NCBI RefSeq assembly: GCF_029504655.1
Contig: NZ_JAQFIL010000001.1
Coordinates: forward strand, 5,771,001 to 5,835,000
Source of the DNA: Catalinimonas alkaloidigena
GTDB taxonomy: Bacteria > Bacteroidota > Bacteroidia > Cytophagales > Cyclobacteriaceae
DNA: 64,000 bases
Direction of reading: 5' to 3'
In this document: piece after piece, positions 27,071-35,030 of the stretch
Layout: each line of letters opens with the position of its first letter
Numbering within the stretch: the stretch's first letter is position 1
Position numbers and translations under genes: made by a program
The notes under the pieces: generated by a model
Databases searched by the model: none
What the model saw: only the letters and a program-made list of their open reading frames with translations
Told to the model about the DNA's origin: nothing

Positions 27071-30000
27071 TTAGAAGTTTATTTTGGCACCTAAAGAATA
27101 AGTGGTAGGAACAGGGTAGGTTTCATCATCAAAGCCCGGATTGATGCCTCCTCTCTGGTTTACATCAGGATTGTTGCCCGGATACTGGCTGATCAACAAA
27201 AGGTTGTCAGCGCTGAAAAACACCCTGCTGTTGTTGAAGCTGGGAATGGTATAGCCCAAACTCACATTTCTGATCCAGGCGTGGCTTCCGTCGTACACAT
27301 AGCGGGAGTTGGATTCGCGCTGCCACTTCCAGGTGTTGGTGGTAGGTATCCATCCATTGCCGGGATTTTCCGCTGACCTCCAGCGATTTTTACCTTCTTT
27401 CAAAATATTGAATACCCCATCCATGTTGAGGGTAGTCGCCTCTATGTTTCTGAACAGATCATAATCCTGGGCACCGGTTACGAGAATATTGATATCAAAC
27501 CTTCTGTAATCCGCGCCCAGCGTAAGTCCCCATACAAATTTAGGGTGAGGGTTTCCGATCTCTACCATATCTTCAGTATCGTAAGAAATTACGCCGTCAC
27601 CATTGGTATCTTCATAAATATAGACACCGGGTATAGCTCCATCCTGGGTAGGAGCATTGTCAATTTCTTCTTCGGTATTAAAGATGCCCAACATCCTGAA
27701 GCCATGGAACATGCCGATGGGCCTGCCGGGTACCGACACATTATAGGTGCTATAAAAGCCCCCATTTCTGATCTCATCATTTTCACCCAGAATTTCCAGC
27801 ACCTTATTGCGGTTAAATGAGATGTTAAAATCCGCACGGAGGTTAAGTTCATTGATTGCTGTTCTGTAACCAAGTGCCATCTCTATCCCTTTATTCTCTA
27901 CTTTACCAATGTTGGAAAAGGTAGTCTGAAAGCCTGAGATAGAAGGAATCTCTATAGGCAATAGCATGTCATTCGTAATTTTGTTATAGTACTCAGCAGT
28001 AAAGAACAACTGATTTTCAAAAAGCGCCAGATCCAATCCTACATTCAACTGATTTGACTGCTCCCATCCCAGGTCAGCATTGGCAAAGGCTGCCAGTACC
28101 TGTCCACTGGCAAAGCTGTTGCCCAGTATGTAATTGGCAGGGTTCATGGTAGACAGGCTGGTGTAGTTTCCTATGTTATTGTTTCCGGTCACTCCCCAGC
28201 TTGCCCTCAGCTTCAAGTCGTCTATCAGGATGCTATTCTGCAGAAAGGGTTCTTCAGAGATTCTCCAGCCCACGGATACCGCGGGAAAATCACCCCATTT
28301 GTTATTGGCACCAAAGCGCGAGCTTCCTTCGCGGCGATAGGTAGCTGACATCAGGTATTTGTCTCTGAATGAATAATTAATCCTTGCAATATATGCCAAC
28401 AGGCTCCAGCCCTCTTCAAATGAACCGGCATCTACCCGGGCGGCCGCATCCAGAGAACGCACTATATCATCGGGGTACTCATCACCGGAAGCTGAAATAT
28501 TTCTAGCGGTTTCTTCCTGTGCTGAATACCCCAGCATAGCACTCAGGCTGTGGTCGCCCAGATTTTTGGAATAGCTAAGTACCTGATCAGTAGACACATT
28601 GATCAACTCAGAATAGAATTCATTCAGGTAAGCTTCGCGTGGCGGAGGGTTGTTAAAGCCACGGCCTGCCAGAAAGGAGGGCCTGAACTCCTTTTGTCTC
28701 AAATTGGTGATTCCTACATTGACCGAAGATCTGAAGCTGAAATCGTTCAGAAAAGAAAATTCCACATAGCCATTGGAGATCACATTGGTCTTATTGCGGT
28801 CCCGCTGCATTTCTTTGAGCTCCTGTACGGGATTGGGCGTACCGAAAACACCATCTACTCCTCCAATATAGGCGTTGAAGGTACCATCTTCATTATATAC
28901 CGGGTACCTTGGATCGGCCCATAATGCTGAGCCGATGATGGCATCCCTACCCGTGGTATTGGCATATGCCTCATCGGTGAAAGAGCCGGCGATATTCCAT
29001 CCCAGTGAGATATTTTTGTTGATGTCTCCCATCAGGTTTGCCCTCACATTGTAGCGCTCAAAGCCAGTTTCAATTACTGCCCCTTCCTGATTGAGATAAC
29101 CCACAGAAAGTAAAGATTTCACAGCACCTTTGCCTGCTGCAAGGGTAACATTGTAATTCTGGAAGCTGGCATTCTGGTTGAGTATCTCATCTACCCAATC
29201 GGTGGAGTATGCTGTCTCCTCAGGATAACGATAGTTGATAGGCACTTCTTCTATGCTGGGCTCTCTCCCCTCATAGTAGCGTATTTTATCCATAAAAGCC
29301 TCCTTCTTCAACTGGGCGAACTCCGGTCCGTTCATCATTTCTGTCCTTCTGGAATCCGGAATGTTCTGGACACCATAGGTGGCATTGAAAGACAAATTCA
29401 CCTGATCTTCCTGGGCAGACTTGGTCGTAATCAGCACCACACCATTAGAACCTCTGGCACCGTAAATCGCGGTAGAGGCAGCATCTTTCAGCACAGTGAT
29501 GGTTTCTATATCCGCCGGGTTGAGGTACTGGCCAACGGAATTGCCTACGGCAAAGCCGTCAATCACATAGAGGGGGTCGCTGCCTGCACCCAGAGAGCTA
29601 ATCCCCCGCACATTTACTTCCAGTTCCTCCCCGGGGGTTCCGGTATTTTGCTTAACCACCACGCCCGGAGCCTGCCCCTGCATCAGACTGGTCATATTGG
29701 AGGCTGGCCTCTCGCCTATCTTATCCAGGTCAATGACTGACACCGCATTGGTGATATCCTGTTTCCGCATACTGCCGTAGCCTACCACCACAACTTCGCT
29801 CAGGCTCTGTATGTCTTCGGTAAGGGTAATATCAATCACCGACCTGCCATTTACGGGCACTTCCTGAGCAGCATAGCCAATAGAGGAAAATATCAGCGTA
29901 TCATTGTCATTGGGCACATTGATACTATACTTTCCTTCTATATCGGTTACCGTACCGGTACTACTGCCTTTTACCAGCACGTTGACACCCGGCAGACCAT

Positions 30001-30454
30001 CATTATCCGAAGATGAACTTACTTTTCCTGAAACGATCAGCATGGGTTGTATGATGATCGCCTGCTCCAGTATAGCGTCCTCAGCATCAATTTTTCTGGA
30101 GATATGAATATTTCGCCCTATCCTTTTGAACTTGATACTTTCCAGCTTGGATAATTCCATCAGAATTTCACCCAGAGAACCTTGCTTTATTCCCAACAAT
30201 ACACTGCTTGCCAGATTTACTTTTGAGTCATCGTAGGTGAAGGAAAAATCTGTTTTTTCTTCAAGCTCCCTGAGTACGTCTTCCAACTTATAAGTATCTT
30301 TTTTAAGTGATACCTGTATGTCATACACACTCTTGTCATCCTGTCCATGGCTATCAGTGGCATGCAGTACATCTATCACAAAGAACTGAAATAGTGCACT
30401 GTAGAGCATGAGCCTGGACATCCATAGCAATGTCTTCTTAGATTTTTGTTTCAT
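27071..30454 (-). CDS. susC: SusC/RagA TonB-dependent transporter with STN domain (locus 2)
   Basis: This 1127-residue outer-membrane receptor has a signal segment (to about 38) and an STN signalling domain (about 46-118). A CarboxypepD_reg-like domain follows (about 141-212; LPGVNVLVKGSSTGTVTD), then the SusC motif VVVVGYG (221-227), a plug, and a beta barrel ending in Phe (LGAKINF). The STN domain means it can signal across the envelope to the FecR protein encoded 66 bases upstream. It imports an oligomer captured by SusD using TonB energy. All parts are present and the gene is intact. Confidence 0.95.
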   Translation of the reverse strand: MKQKSKKTLLWMSRLMLYSALFQFFVIDVLHATDSHGQDDKSVYDIQVSLKKDTYKLEDVLRELEEKTDFSFTYDDSKVNLASSVLLGIKQGSLGEILMELSKLESIKFKRIGRNIHISRKIDAEDAILEQAIIIQPMLIVSGKVSSSSDNDGLPGVNVLVKGSSTGTVTDIEGKYSINVPNDNDTLIFSSIGYAAQEVPVNGRSVIDITLTEDIQSLSEVVVVGYGSMRKQDITNAVSVIDLDKIGERPASNMTSLMQGQAPGVVVKQNTGTPGEELEVNVRGISSLGAGSDPLYVIDGFAVGNSVGQYLNPADIETITVLKDAASTAIYGARGSNGVVLITTKSAQEDQVNLSFNATYGVQNIPDSRRTEMMNGPEFAQLKKEAFMDKIRYYEGREPSIEEVPINYRYPEETAYSTDWVDEILNQNASFQNYNVTLAAGKGAVKSLLSVGYLNQEGAVIETGFERYNVRANLMGDINKNISLGWNIAGSFTDEAYANTTGRDAIIGSALWADPRYPVYNEDGTFNAYIGGVDGVFGTPNPVQELKEMQRDRNKTNVISNGYVEFSFLNDFSFRSSVNVGITNLRQKEFRPSFLAGRGFNNPPPREAYLNEFYSELINVSTDQVLSYSKNLGDHSLSAMLGYSAQEETARNISASGDEYPDDIVRSLDAAARVDAGSFEEGWSLLAYIARINYSFRDKYLMSATYRREGSSRFGANNKWGDFPAVSVGWRISEEPFLQNSILIDDLKLRASWGVTGNNNIGNYTSLSTMNPANYILGNSFASGQVLAAFANADLGWEQSNQLNVGLDLALFENQLFFTAEYYNKITNDMLLPIEIPSISGFQTTFSNIGKVENKGIEMALGYRTAINELNLRADFNISFNRNKVLEILGENDEIRNGGFYSTYNVSVPGRPIGMFHGFRMLGIFNTEEEIDNAPTQDGAIPGVYIYEDTNGDGVISYDTEDMVEIGNPHPKFVWGLTLGADYRRFDINILVTGAQDYDLFRNIEATTLNMDGVFNILKEGKNRWRSAENPGNGWIPTTNTWKWQRESNSRYVYDGSHAWIRNVSLGYTIPSFNNSRVFFSADNLLLISQYPGNNPDVNQRGGINPGFDDETYPVPTTYSLGAKINF

Positions 30455-30520
30455 AGTCTTAGGTTGTTAGTATGAGAATAGGTTTAAGTAGTATTAGTAT
30501 AAGGTCGTATATCAGTCAGT

Positions 30521-31567
30521 CTAGCTTGCTTTCTTGTTTTTCATAGGCAGTACTTTGATGATTACATTTTTATTTTCCTGTATCTCATAAGAAAACTCCG
30601 AGGCGTAGCTGATTCCATCCAGCACCCTTTCCAGAGACTCGTTATGATACCTCCCGCTGTAGTTTCCCTGGATTACCTGTGTTTTAGGCACTATGATATT
30701 GACTCCGTACCAGTCTTCCAGTTTTTTCCACACTTCCTCTGCCGGATCTTCATGAAAAATCAGAATATTTTTAGTCCAGGCGATTAGGTCACTCACATCC
30801 TGTTTTTTCGCCATCAGGCTCGCATCCGCTTTGTGATAGTAGCTCACTTCGTTCGGTGAGAGCTGCACTTGCTCTGTTCCACTGCCTTTCACACTTACCT
30901 TGCCGCTGACTACTGCTACTGCCACTTCTGACTCATCCTCATAAGCTCTTATATTAAATGAAGTGCCCAGTACCCGGGTTTCTACCCCACCACTTGTGAT
31001 AATGAAGGGCCTTGCTGCATCTCTGGCAACCTCAAAGAGGGCCTCTCCCTCCAGCTTTATATATCTTGTTTTATGGGCAAATACCTCAGGAAACACCAAA
31101 ATGCTGTTGGCATTCAGTTTTACCGTACTGCCATCAGGTAGTCTAACGGTCAGCTTTTCGCCTTTCTGGGTACGTTTTACCACCAGGGGCACCGGTTGGG
31201 TCTCCTTCACCTGACTCTCCTGAGAGAATTGCCAGACACCCATCCCACCTAATATTGCGATCAGGACACTGGCGGCGATGCGAACGTACCAGCTTGCCTT
31301 CTTTGGCTTATCATATTTGCTGAGAACCTGCTTTGTTCGTAGCCTATTCAGCATATTGTCATGCGTATCCTGAGGCAGGCGGTAGCTATGCTGATAACGA
31401 AAGCTGGAGATCATCTCTCTGGCGAGCCTCACTTCTTTTAGCTTTTCCGGATTTTCTCTGATCCACGCTTTCCAGTAAGCATCTGTTTTTTTATCGGGAC
31501 GAAGTACCCACTGAACGAAGTGCTCATCTTTCAAAAAATCCTGTATTTCGTCCCTTTTTTGTCGCAT
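30521..31567 (-). CDS. FecR family anti-sigma factor (locus 2)
   Basis: This 348-residue single-pass inner-membrane protein has an N-terminal cytoplasmic anti-sigma part (1-92), a transmembrane helix (about 94-114) and a periplasmic FecR domain (about 130-230; GEKLTVRLPDGSTVKLNANS, KYIKLEGEALFEVARDAARPFI). A C-terminal DUF4974-type STN-like domain follows (EEVWKKLEDWYGVNI). It should hold an ECF sigma factor inactive until the STN domain of the adjacent SusC touches it. The SusC gene follows in the same direction. Two ECF sigma genes lie upstream, beyond a 306-base spacer that holds a repeat. Confidence 0.93.
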   Translation of the reverse strand: MRQKRDEIQDFLKDEHFVQWVLRPDKKTDAYWKAWIRENPEKLKEVRLAREMISSFRYQHSYRLPQDTHDNMLNRLRTKQVLSKYDKPKKASWYVRIAASVLIAILGGMGVWQFSQESQVKETQPVPLVVKRTQKGEKLTVRLPDGSTVKLNANSILVFPEVFAHKTRYIKLEGEALFEVARDAARPFIITSGGVETRVLGTSFNIRAYEDESEVAVAVVSGKVSVKGSGTEQVQLSPNEVSYYHKADASLMAKKQDVSDLIAWTKNILIFHEDPAEEVWKKLEDWYGVNIIVPKTQVIQGNYSGRYHNESLERVLDGISYASEFSYEIQENKNVIIKVLPMKNKKAS

Positions 31568-31873
31568 ACTTTCTCTTGGTTCTACTTATATATAGGCAGC
31601 AGCAGAAGAAATGACCATAGTATTGCTCAACTTTTTTGAAAAAAATTGTCAGAGTACCTTCAAAAAACCCTGATAGCGTATGACTTAGAAATTAGTCTTA
31701 GGGTAATGAATATACTATGGTACATTTCCGGTTTGTGGAGACACAAACCAGGGCATAAAAGCTTTACCGGACTACTTATCAGATGGAATGATTGCCCTCT
31801 ATGAATCAGAAATAAGACTCAGAACAGAGCAGGAAAGTCTATAATTAGTAAGGTGAGTAGGAAGGCCAAGCAG
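31568..31873. other. Spacer between the ECF sigma and FecR genes, containing a repeat remnant
   Basis: No coding frame is seen. The middle holds the truncated copy of the palindromic element (31711-31775). The rest is AT-rich and unremarkable. Confidence 0.5.
31711..31775. repeat. Shorter, decayed copy of the palindromic element
   Basis: The left arm TATACTATGGTA (31711-31722) differs from the copy at 25389 by one base. GGTTTGTG, a GAGA loop and CACAAACC (31730-31749) form an uninterrupted 8-bp hairpin. The GGGCATA that follows is also shared. The right arm is degenerate: TTACCG is followed by GACTAC instead of TAGTAT. The second inner hairpin is absent. Confidence 0.75.
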
Positions 31874-32569
31874 CTAAAGAAGCTGAGCCGCTACCAGGAG
31901 CGGCCATAGAGGATAGAGAATGTCTTTGTATTTCTGTAGACGCCGGGTCATTGAATCTACAGCACGGTAGATCAGGGCCCGGGCGGATTTGGTCCGGCTC
32001 ATGCCGATGGTATCGGCTATTTCTTTATAGCTCATCCCTTCATAAAAGTACAATAAAAGCGCTTCTTTTTGCCGGACAGGCAACTGGTTGCACTCACTGG
32101 AAATGATACTTTTCTGGTGATTGGTGAACTCCTGATTGATAAATTTTACACTTGTATCTTCCAGGATGTTAAACCCTTGATAGGTACTTGTTTCGTGTTG
32201 ATGCTGGTATTTTTTCTCTTTCTTTAGCTCACGTACTAACTTTCGCCGCAGTGCCTTGAACAAATAATGCTTTATAGAGTCCGTGCTTCCCAGTTTATGT
32301 CTTTTACTGATGATTTCTGTAAATAACTCCTGTATACAATCGCTTACCAATTCCTTTTGGGCAGTAAATTGACAGCCATAATTATACATTTTATTTACAT
32401 ATTCAGTATAAATGAACACCAGTGCTTCTTCATCGCCCCTTCTGAAATCACGCCATATTTCAGCGTCAGACTTACTTACTTTTTGCGCAGCACGCTCATA
32501 CTGTACCGGGCTACAGTTTTCCTTTGGCTGATCTTCATACTGCGAAAAATGTAAGCGTTTTTCGTTCAT
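31874..32569 (-). CDS. ECF sigma-70 factor B with hydrophobic C-terminal tail (locus 2)
   Basis: This 231-residue ECF sigma factor has region 2 (VFIYTEYVNKMYNYGCQFT, DCIQELFTEI) and a region 4 helix-turn-helix (LPVRQKEALLLYFYEGMSYK, EIADTIGMSRTKSARALIYR). The last 16 or so residues are hydrophobic and aromatic (ILYPLWPLLVAAQLL), which is unusual for a soluble sigma factor. It is probably controlled by the downstream FecR protein and directs transcription of the SusCD locus. A related sigma gene ends 52 bases upstream on the same strand, so the two appear to be tandem paralogues. Confidence 0.88.
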   Translation of the reverse strand: MNEKRLHFSQYEDQPKENCSPVQYERAAQKVSKSDAEIWRDFRRGDEEALVFIYTEYVNKMYNYGCQFTAQKELVSDCIQELFTEIISKRHKLGSTDSIKHYLFKALRRKLVRELKKEKKYQHQHETSTYQGFNILEDTSVKFINQEFTNHQKSIISSECNQLPVRQKEALLLYFYEGMSYKEIADTIGMSRTKSARALIYRAVDSMTRRLQKYKDILYPLWPLLVAAQLL

Positions 32570-32621
32570 GTTATTAGCGAACTATTTCATTTTTTGAGCA
32601 GTGCATTAAAACAGGTGAACT

Positions 32622-33275
32622 TTACAACAAGTAAACAAGAAAGCTCAACAGAAAAATAGTGCTCATATTACAACTTGATATACTGAAAGTTCGGTTTACG
32701 TGTAAGCTCTCCCTCAAATCGTCTAATGAACGGTATACCAGTTGGCGGGCATACTTAGGGTCCCTGAGTTCCATCACTTCACTGATTTCCGCATAGCTCA
32801 GATTCTCATAAAACTTCAGCAGTATCGCTTCTCTCTTGCGAGAAGATAAGTACTCCACTGCTTTTCTCATTTTCTTTATGGCGATATAAGAGTCATCGTC
32901 TTCCGTAGCAAATTGGCTGGGAAGAAAAGATATTAGATTATCTTCCTGCTCCTTGCCAAGGCCTGAGTTAAACAGCTTGAAATAGTCTTCTTTTTTACTT
33001 TTTAAGGCTCTAAATACCTTCCGCCTCATAATTTTGAGAAAGTAGTGCTTGAGAGAATATACTTCTTTTATCTGATCACGCTTCTGCCATATCTCTATAA
33101 ATATATTCTGTATGCAATCCTTCACCTGCTCTTCATCCTGACATATACGAAAGCCATAATTGAACAATACCGGAAACATTTTTCCATATATCAGATCAAA
33201 GGCATTTTCACTACCCTCTCTGAAAGCCGACCATAAGTCTTCATCAGTTGTTTTCTGTATTTGTTCTTTCATCAT
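32622..33275 (-). CDS. ECF sigma-70 factor A with hydrophobic C-terminal tail (locus 2)
   Basis: This 217-residue ECF sigma factor has region 2 (LIYGKMFPVLFNYGFRI, DCIQNIFIEIWQKRDQI, SLKHYFLKIMRRKVFRAL) and region 4 (LSSRKREAILLKFYENLSYA, EISEVMELRDPKYARQLVYR). It shares the NYG, DCIQ..F.EI and KHYxxKxxRRK pattern with the next sigma gene and is clearly its paralogue. The C-terminus ends in NMSTIFLLSFLVYLL, a hydrophobic stretch of roughly 15 residues long enough to touch or partly span a membrane. It is the first gene of the locus and would be transcribed together with the second sigma gene. Confidence 0.88.
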   Translation of the reverse strand: MMKEQIQKTTDEDLWSAFREGSENAFDLIYGKMFPVLFNYGFRICQDEEQVKDCIQNIFIEIWQKRDQIKEVYSLKHYFLKIMRRKVFRALKSKKEDYFKLFNSGLGKEQEDNLISFLPSQFATEDDDSYIAIKKMRKAVEYLSSRKREAILLKFYENLSYAEISEVMELRDPKYARQLVYRSLDDLRESLHVNRTFSISSCNMSTIFLLSFLVYLL

Positions 33276-33578
33276 GAGAACAGGTAATTATTGAAATGGA
33301 AAGTATATGGCACTATTCAGGCAACATGCTATCATACATCTTTATATTTTTCAAAAAGCTGGATCTCGCTAAGAAAAGCACAACACATTATCTATTTCAC
33401 TAAGAATATGGCAATCCATTATGATTATTTGAAAAATAACGCTTTATCAGATATTGATATTAACACAAAATAAAGTCAAATTCCAAACAGCTGTCATCCT
33501 GTACTGTGCTGTACAAAGCTCTCTACATCCAAAAGGCAGGGAATACATTATGTTAACCTCAAGGGATGAACAGAAAAT
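33276..33578. other. Intergenic region, nothing recognised
   Basis: This spacer lies between the start of sigma A and the end of the enolase-superfamily gene. It should contain the promoter of the sigma/FecR/SusCD locus, but I found no convincing -33/-7 pair on the minus strand and no hairpin. Confidence 0.4.
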
Positions 33579-34844
33579 TTACCAGTTATGTATTGAGCCG
33601 TCAGGGCTGGTAAGAATAGGATGCGGAAATTCTGTATTGGCCGCCACTTCCATGATAAAATCAGCCTTTTCAGGATCAAATTGCACGCCCAGCCCAGCAT
33701 TAGAGTTCAGGTACAATTTACCATTCCTGAAATTGAGCAGGTCTTCATTAAAATAAGCTGGCTTTTCAGGCTCTCCCCCCACCAGTTCAATCATGCAGCG
33801 TGTAGGACTGCTGGAGCCCAGTACATGCACCAAAGCGGCGGTAGAGAGGGGACCGGTAAAATGTGGAATCATGCCCAGGTAATGGGTTTCACAAAGCGCT
33901 GCGATTTTCTTAAGCTCAGAGATTCCTCCCGTGTTAGGGAGTGTTACTCTTGTATAATCAATCAGATGATTCTCTATCAGCTCATTGATATCCCAGCGAT
34001 CACCAAACTGCTCGCCTACCGCTATGGGTACATGCGTCATCTGCCGGATAGTCTGGTACAGCTCAGGGTTTTCTGACCTGACGATATCCTCTATAAAGTA
34101 AGGTTCCAGATTTTCCAGGGCTTTACAGATCTTTAAGGCTTCGGTAGTATCAAAGCGGGTGTGCAGGTCAATGGCCCAGTTACCGTTTCCTCCCACGGCT
34201 TCATTGATTCTTTGGCAGCGTTCAATAGTCTTGTTGGCATGTTCATAAAAGTCAAACCTCTCATCTCCATTACCACCGGTGGGACCTATGCGGTATGCTC
34301 TCAAGCCCGCTTCTATGCAGTCTCTTGCCCTCTCCTCTTCTGTACTGGCATTGGAAGCTCTGAAGCCGGTGGCATAGCATTCTACATACTCCCGGGTTGA
34401 CCCACCCAGCAGCTCATAGACCGGCACGCCCAGTGCTTTACCTTTGATATCCCATAATGCCATTTCTATGGCTCCCAATGCATGGAGCTTCTCTCTCCCG
34501 GGAGGATAAAACATACCCCGGTAGACATACTGCCAGAGATGCTCAATCCGGAACGGATCTCTGCCAATCAGCATTTGCGCGCATTGCTCAATGGTATCTT
34601 TCGTGCCTCCCTCTCCTATGCCAATGATACCCCCATCCGTCTCAACCTCTACAATGCCCCGGGCCTGGTTAAAAAGAGGTTTGTTATAACCGGGAGCACT
34701 GTAGTACCTGATCTTAGTAATTTTAAGATCTGAAGTTTCATTCGCGATGTGTTCAAAAGTTTTGGCGTGTGTGTGATAAAGAGGCAAAGCCGTAAAGGCA
34801 GCCGAACCCAAAAAGGCGGTTTTCAGAAAATTTCTTCTTTGCAT
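33579..34844 (-). CDS. Exported mandelate racemase/muconate lactonizing (galactonate dehydratase-like) enzyme
   Basis: This 421-residue enolase-superfamily protein has an N-terminal capping domain and a C-terminal barrel. The likely metal ligands are Asp226, Glu252 and Glu278 (IDLH, IEDI, VGEQ). The base and acid candidates are His228 in the D-x-H motif and His328 in PHFTGPLS. This D-x-H plus late His pattern is that of D-galactonate dehydratase-like sugar-acid dehydratases rather than KxK racemases; the KxK position reads YRIG. It has a twin-arginine leader (RRNFLKTAF) and is therefore probably exported folded. The substrate is likely a sugar acid, but which one is unknown. It stands between the efflux operon and the second SusCD locus. 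Confidence 0.85.
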   Translation of the reverse strand: MQRRNFLKTAFLGSAAFTALPLYHTHAKTFEHIANETSDLKITKIRYYSAPGYNKPLFNQARGIVEVETDGGIIGIGEGGTKDTIEQCAQMLIGRDPFRIEHLWQYVYRGMFYPPGREKLHALGAIEMALWDIKGKALGVPVYELLGGSTREYVECYATGFRASNASTEEERARDCIEAGLRAYRIGPTGGNGDERFDFYEHANKTIERCQRINEAVGGNGNWAIDLHTRFDTTEALKICKALENLEPYFIEDIVRSENPELYQTIRQMTHVPIAVGEQFGDRWDINELIENHLIDYTRVTLPNTGGISELKKIAALCETHYLGMIPHFTGPLSTAALVHVLGSSSPTRCMIELVGGEPEKPAYFNEDLLNFRNGKLYLNSNAGLGVQFDPEKADFIMEVAANTEFPHPILTSPDGSIHNW

Positions 34845-34965
34845 AAATTCAGTTGTAGGTTGTTGTCCTGCTTATATAATTCACTTGATGCAATAAGATA
34901 ATAAAAAGCGATGATAAAGGACTCATGGTAGATTGTTTAACGCTAAGCCTTTATGCTTTTTCATA

Positions 34966-35005
34966 AAAAAAGTGAGTAGTGATTGATTATCGCTCACTAC
35001 TCACT
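34966..35005 (-). terminator. Strong terminator of the RND efflux operon
   Basis: A perfect 12-bp stem (AGTGAGTAGTGA at 34971-34982, TCACTACTCACT at 34994-35005) has an 11-base loop. Reading leftward it is followed by seven T. It begins 26 bases after the stop of the RND permease gene, so it closes the efflux operon before the enolase-superfamily gene. Confidence 0.9.
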
Positions 35006-35030
35006 TATCATTAAATTATCCGCATGCAAT

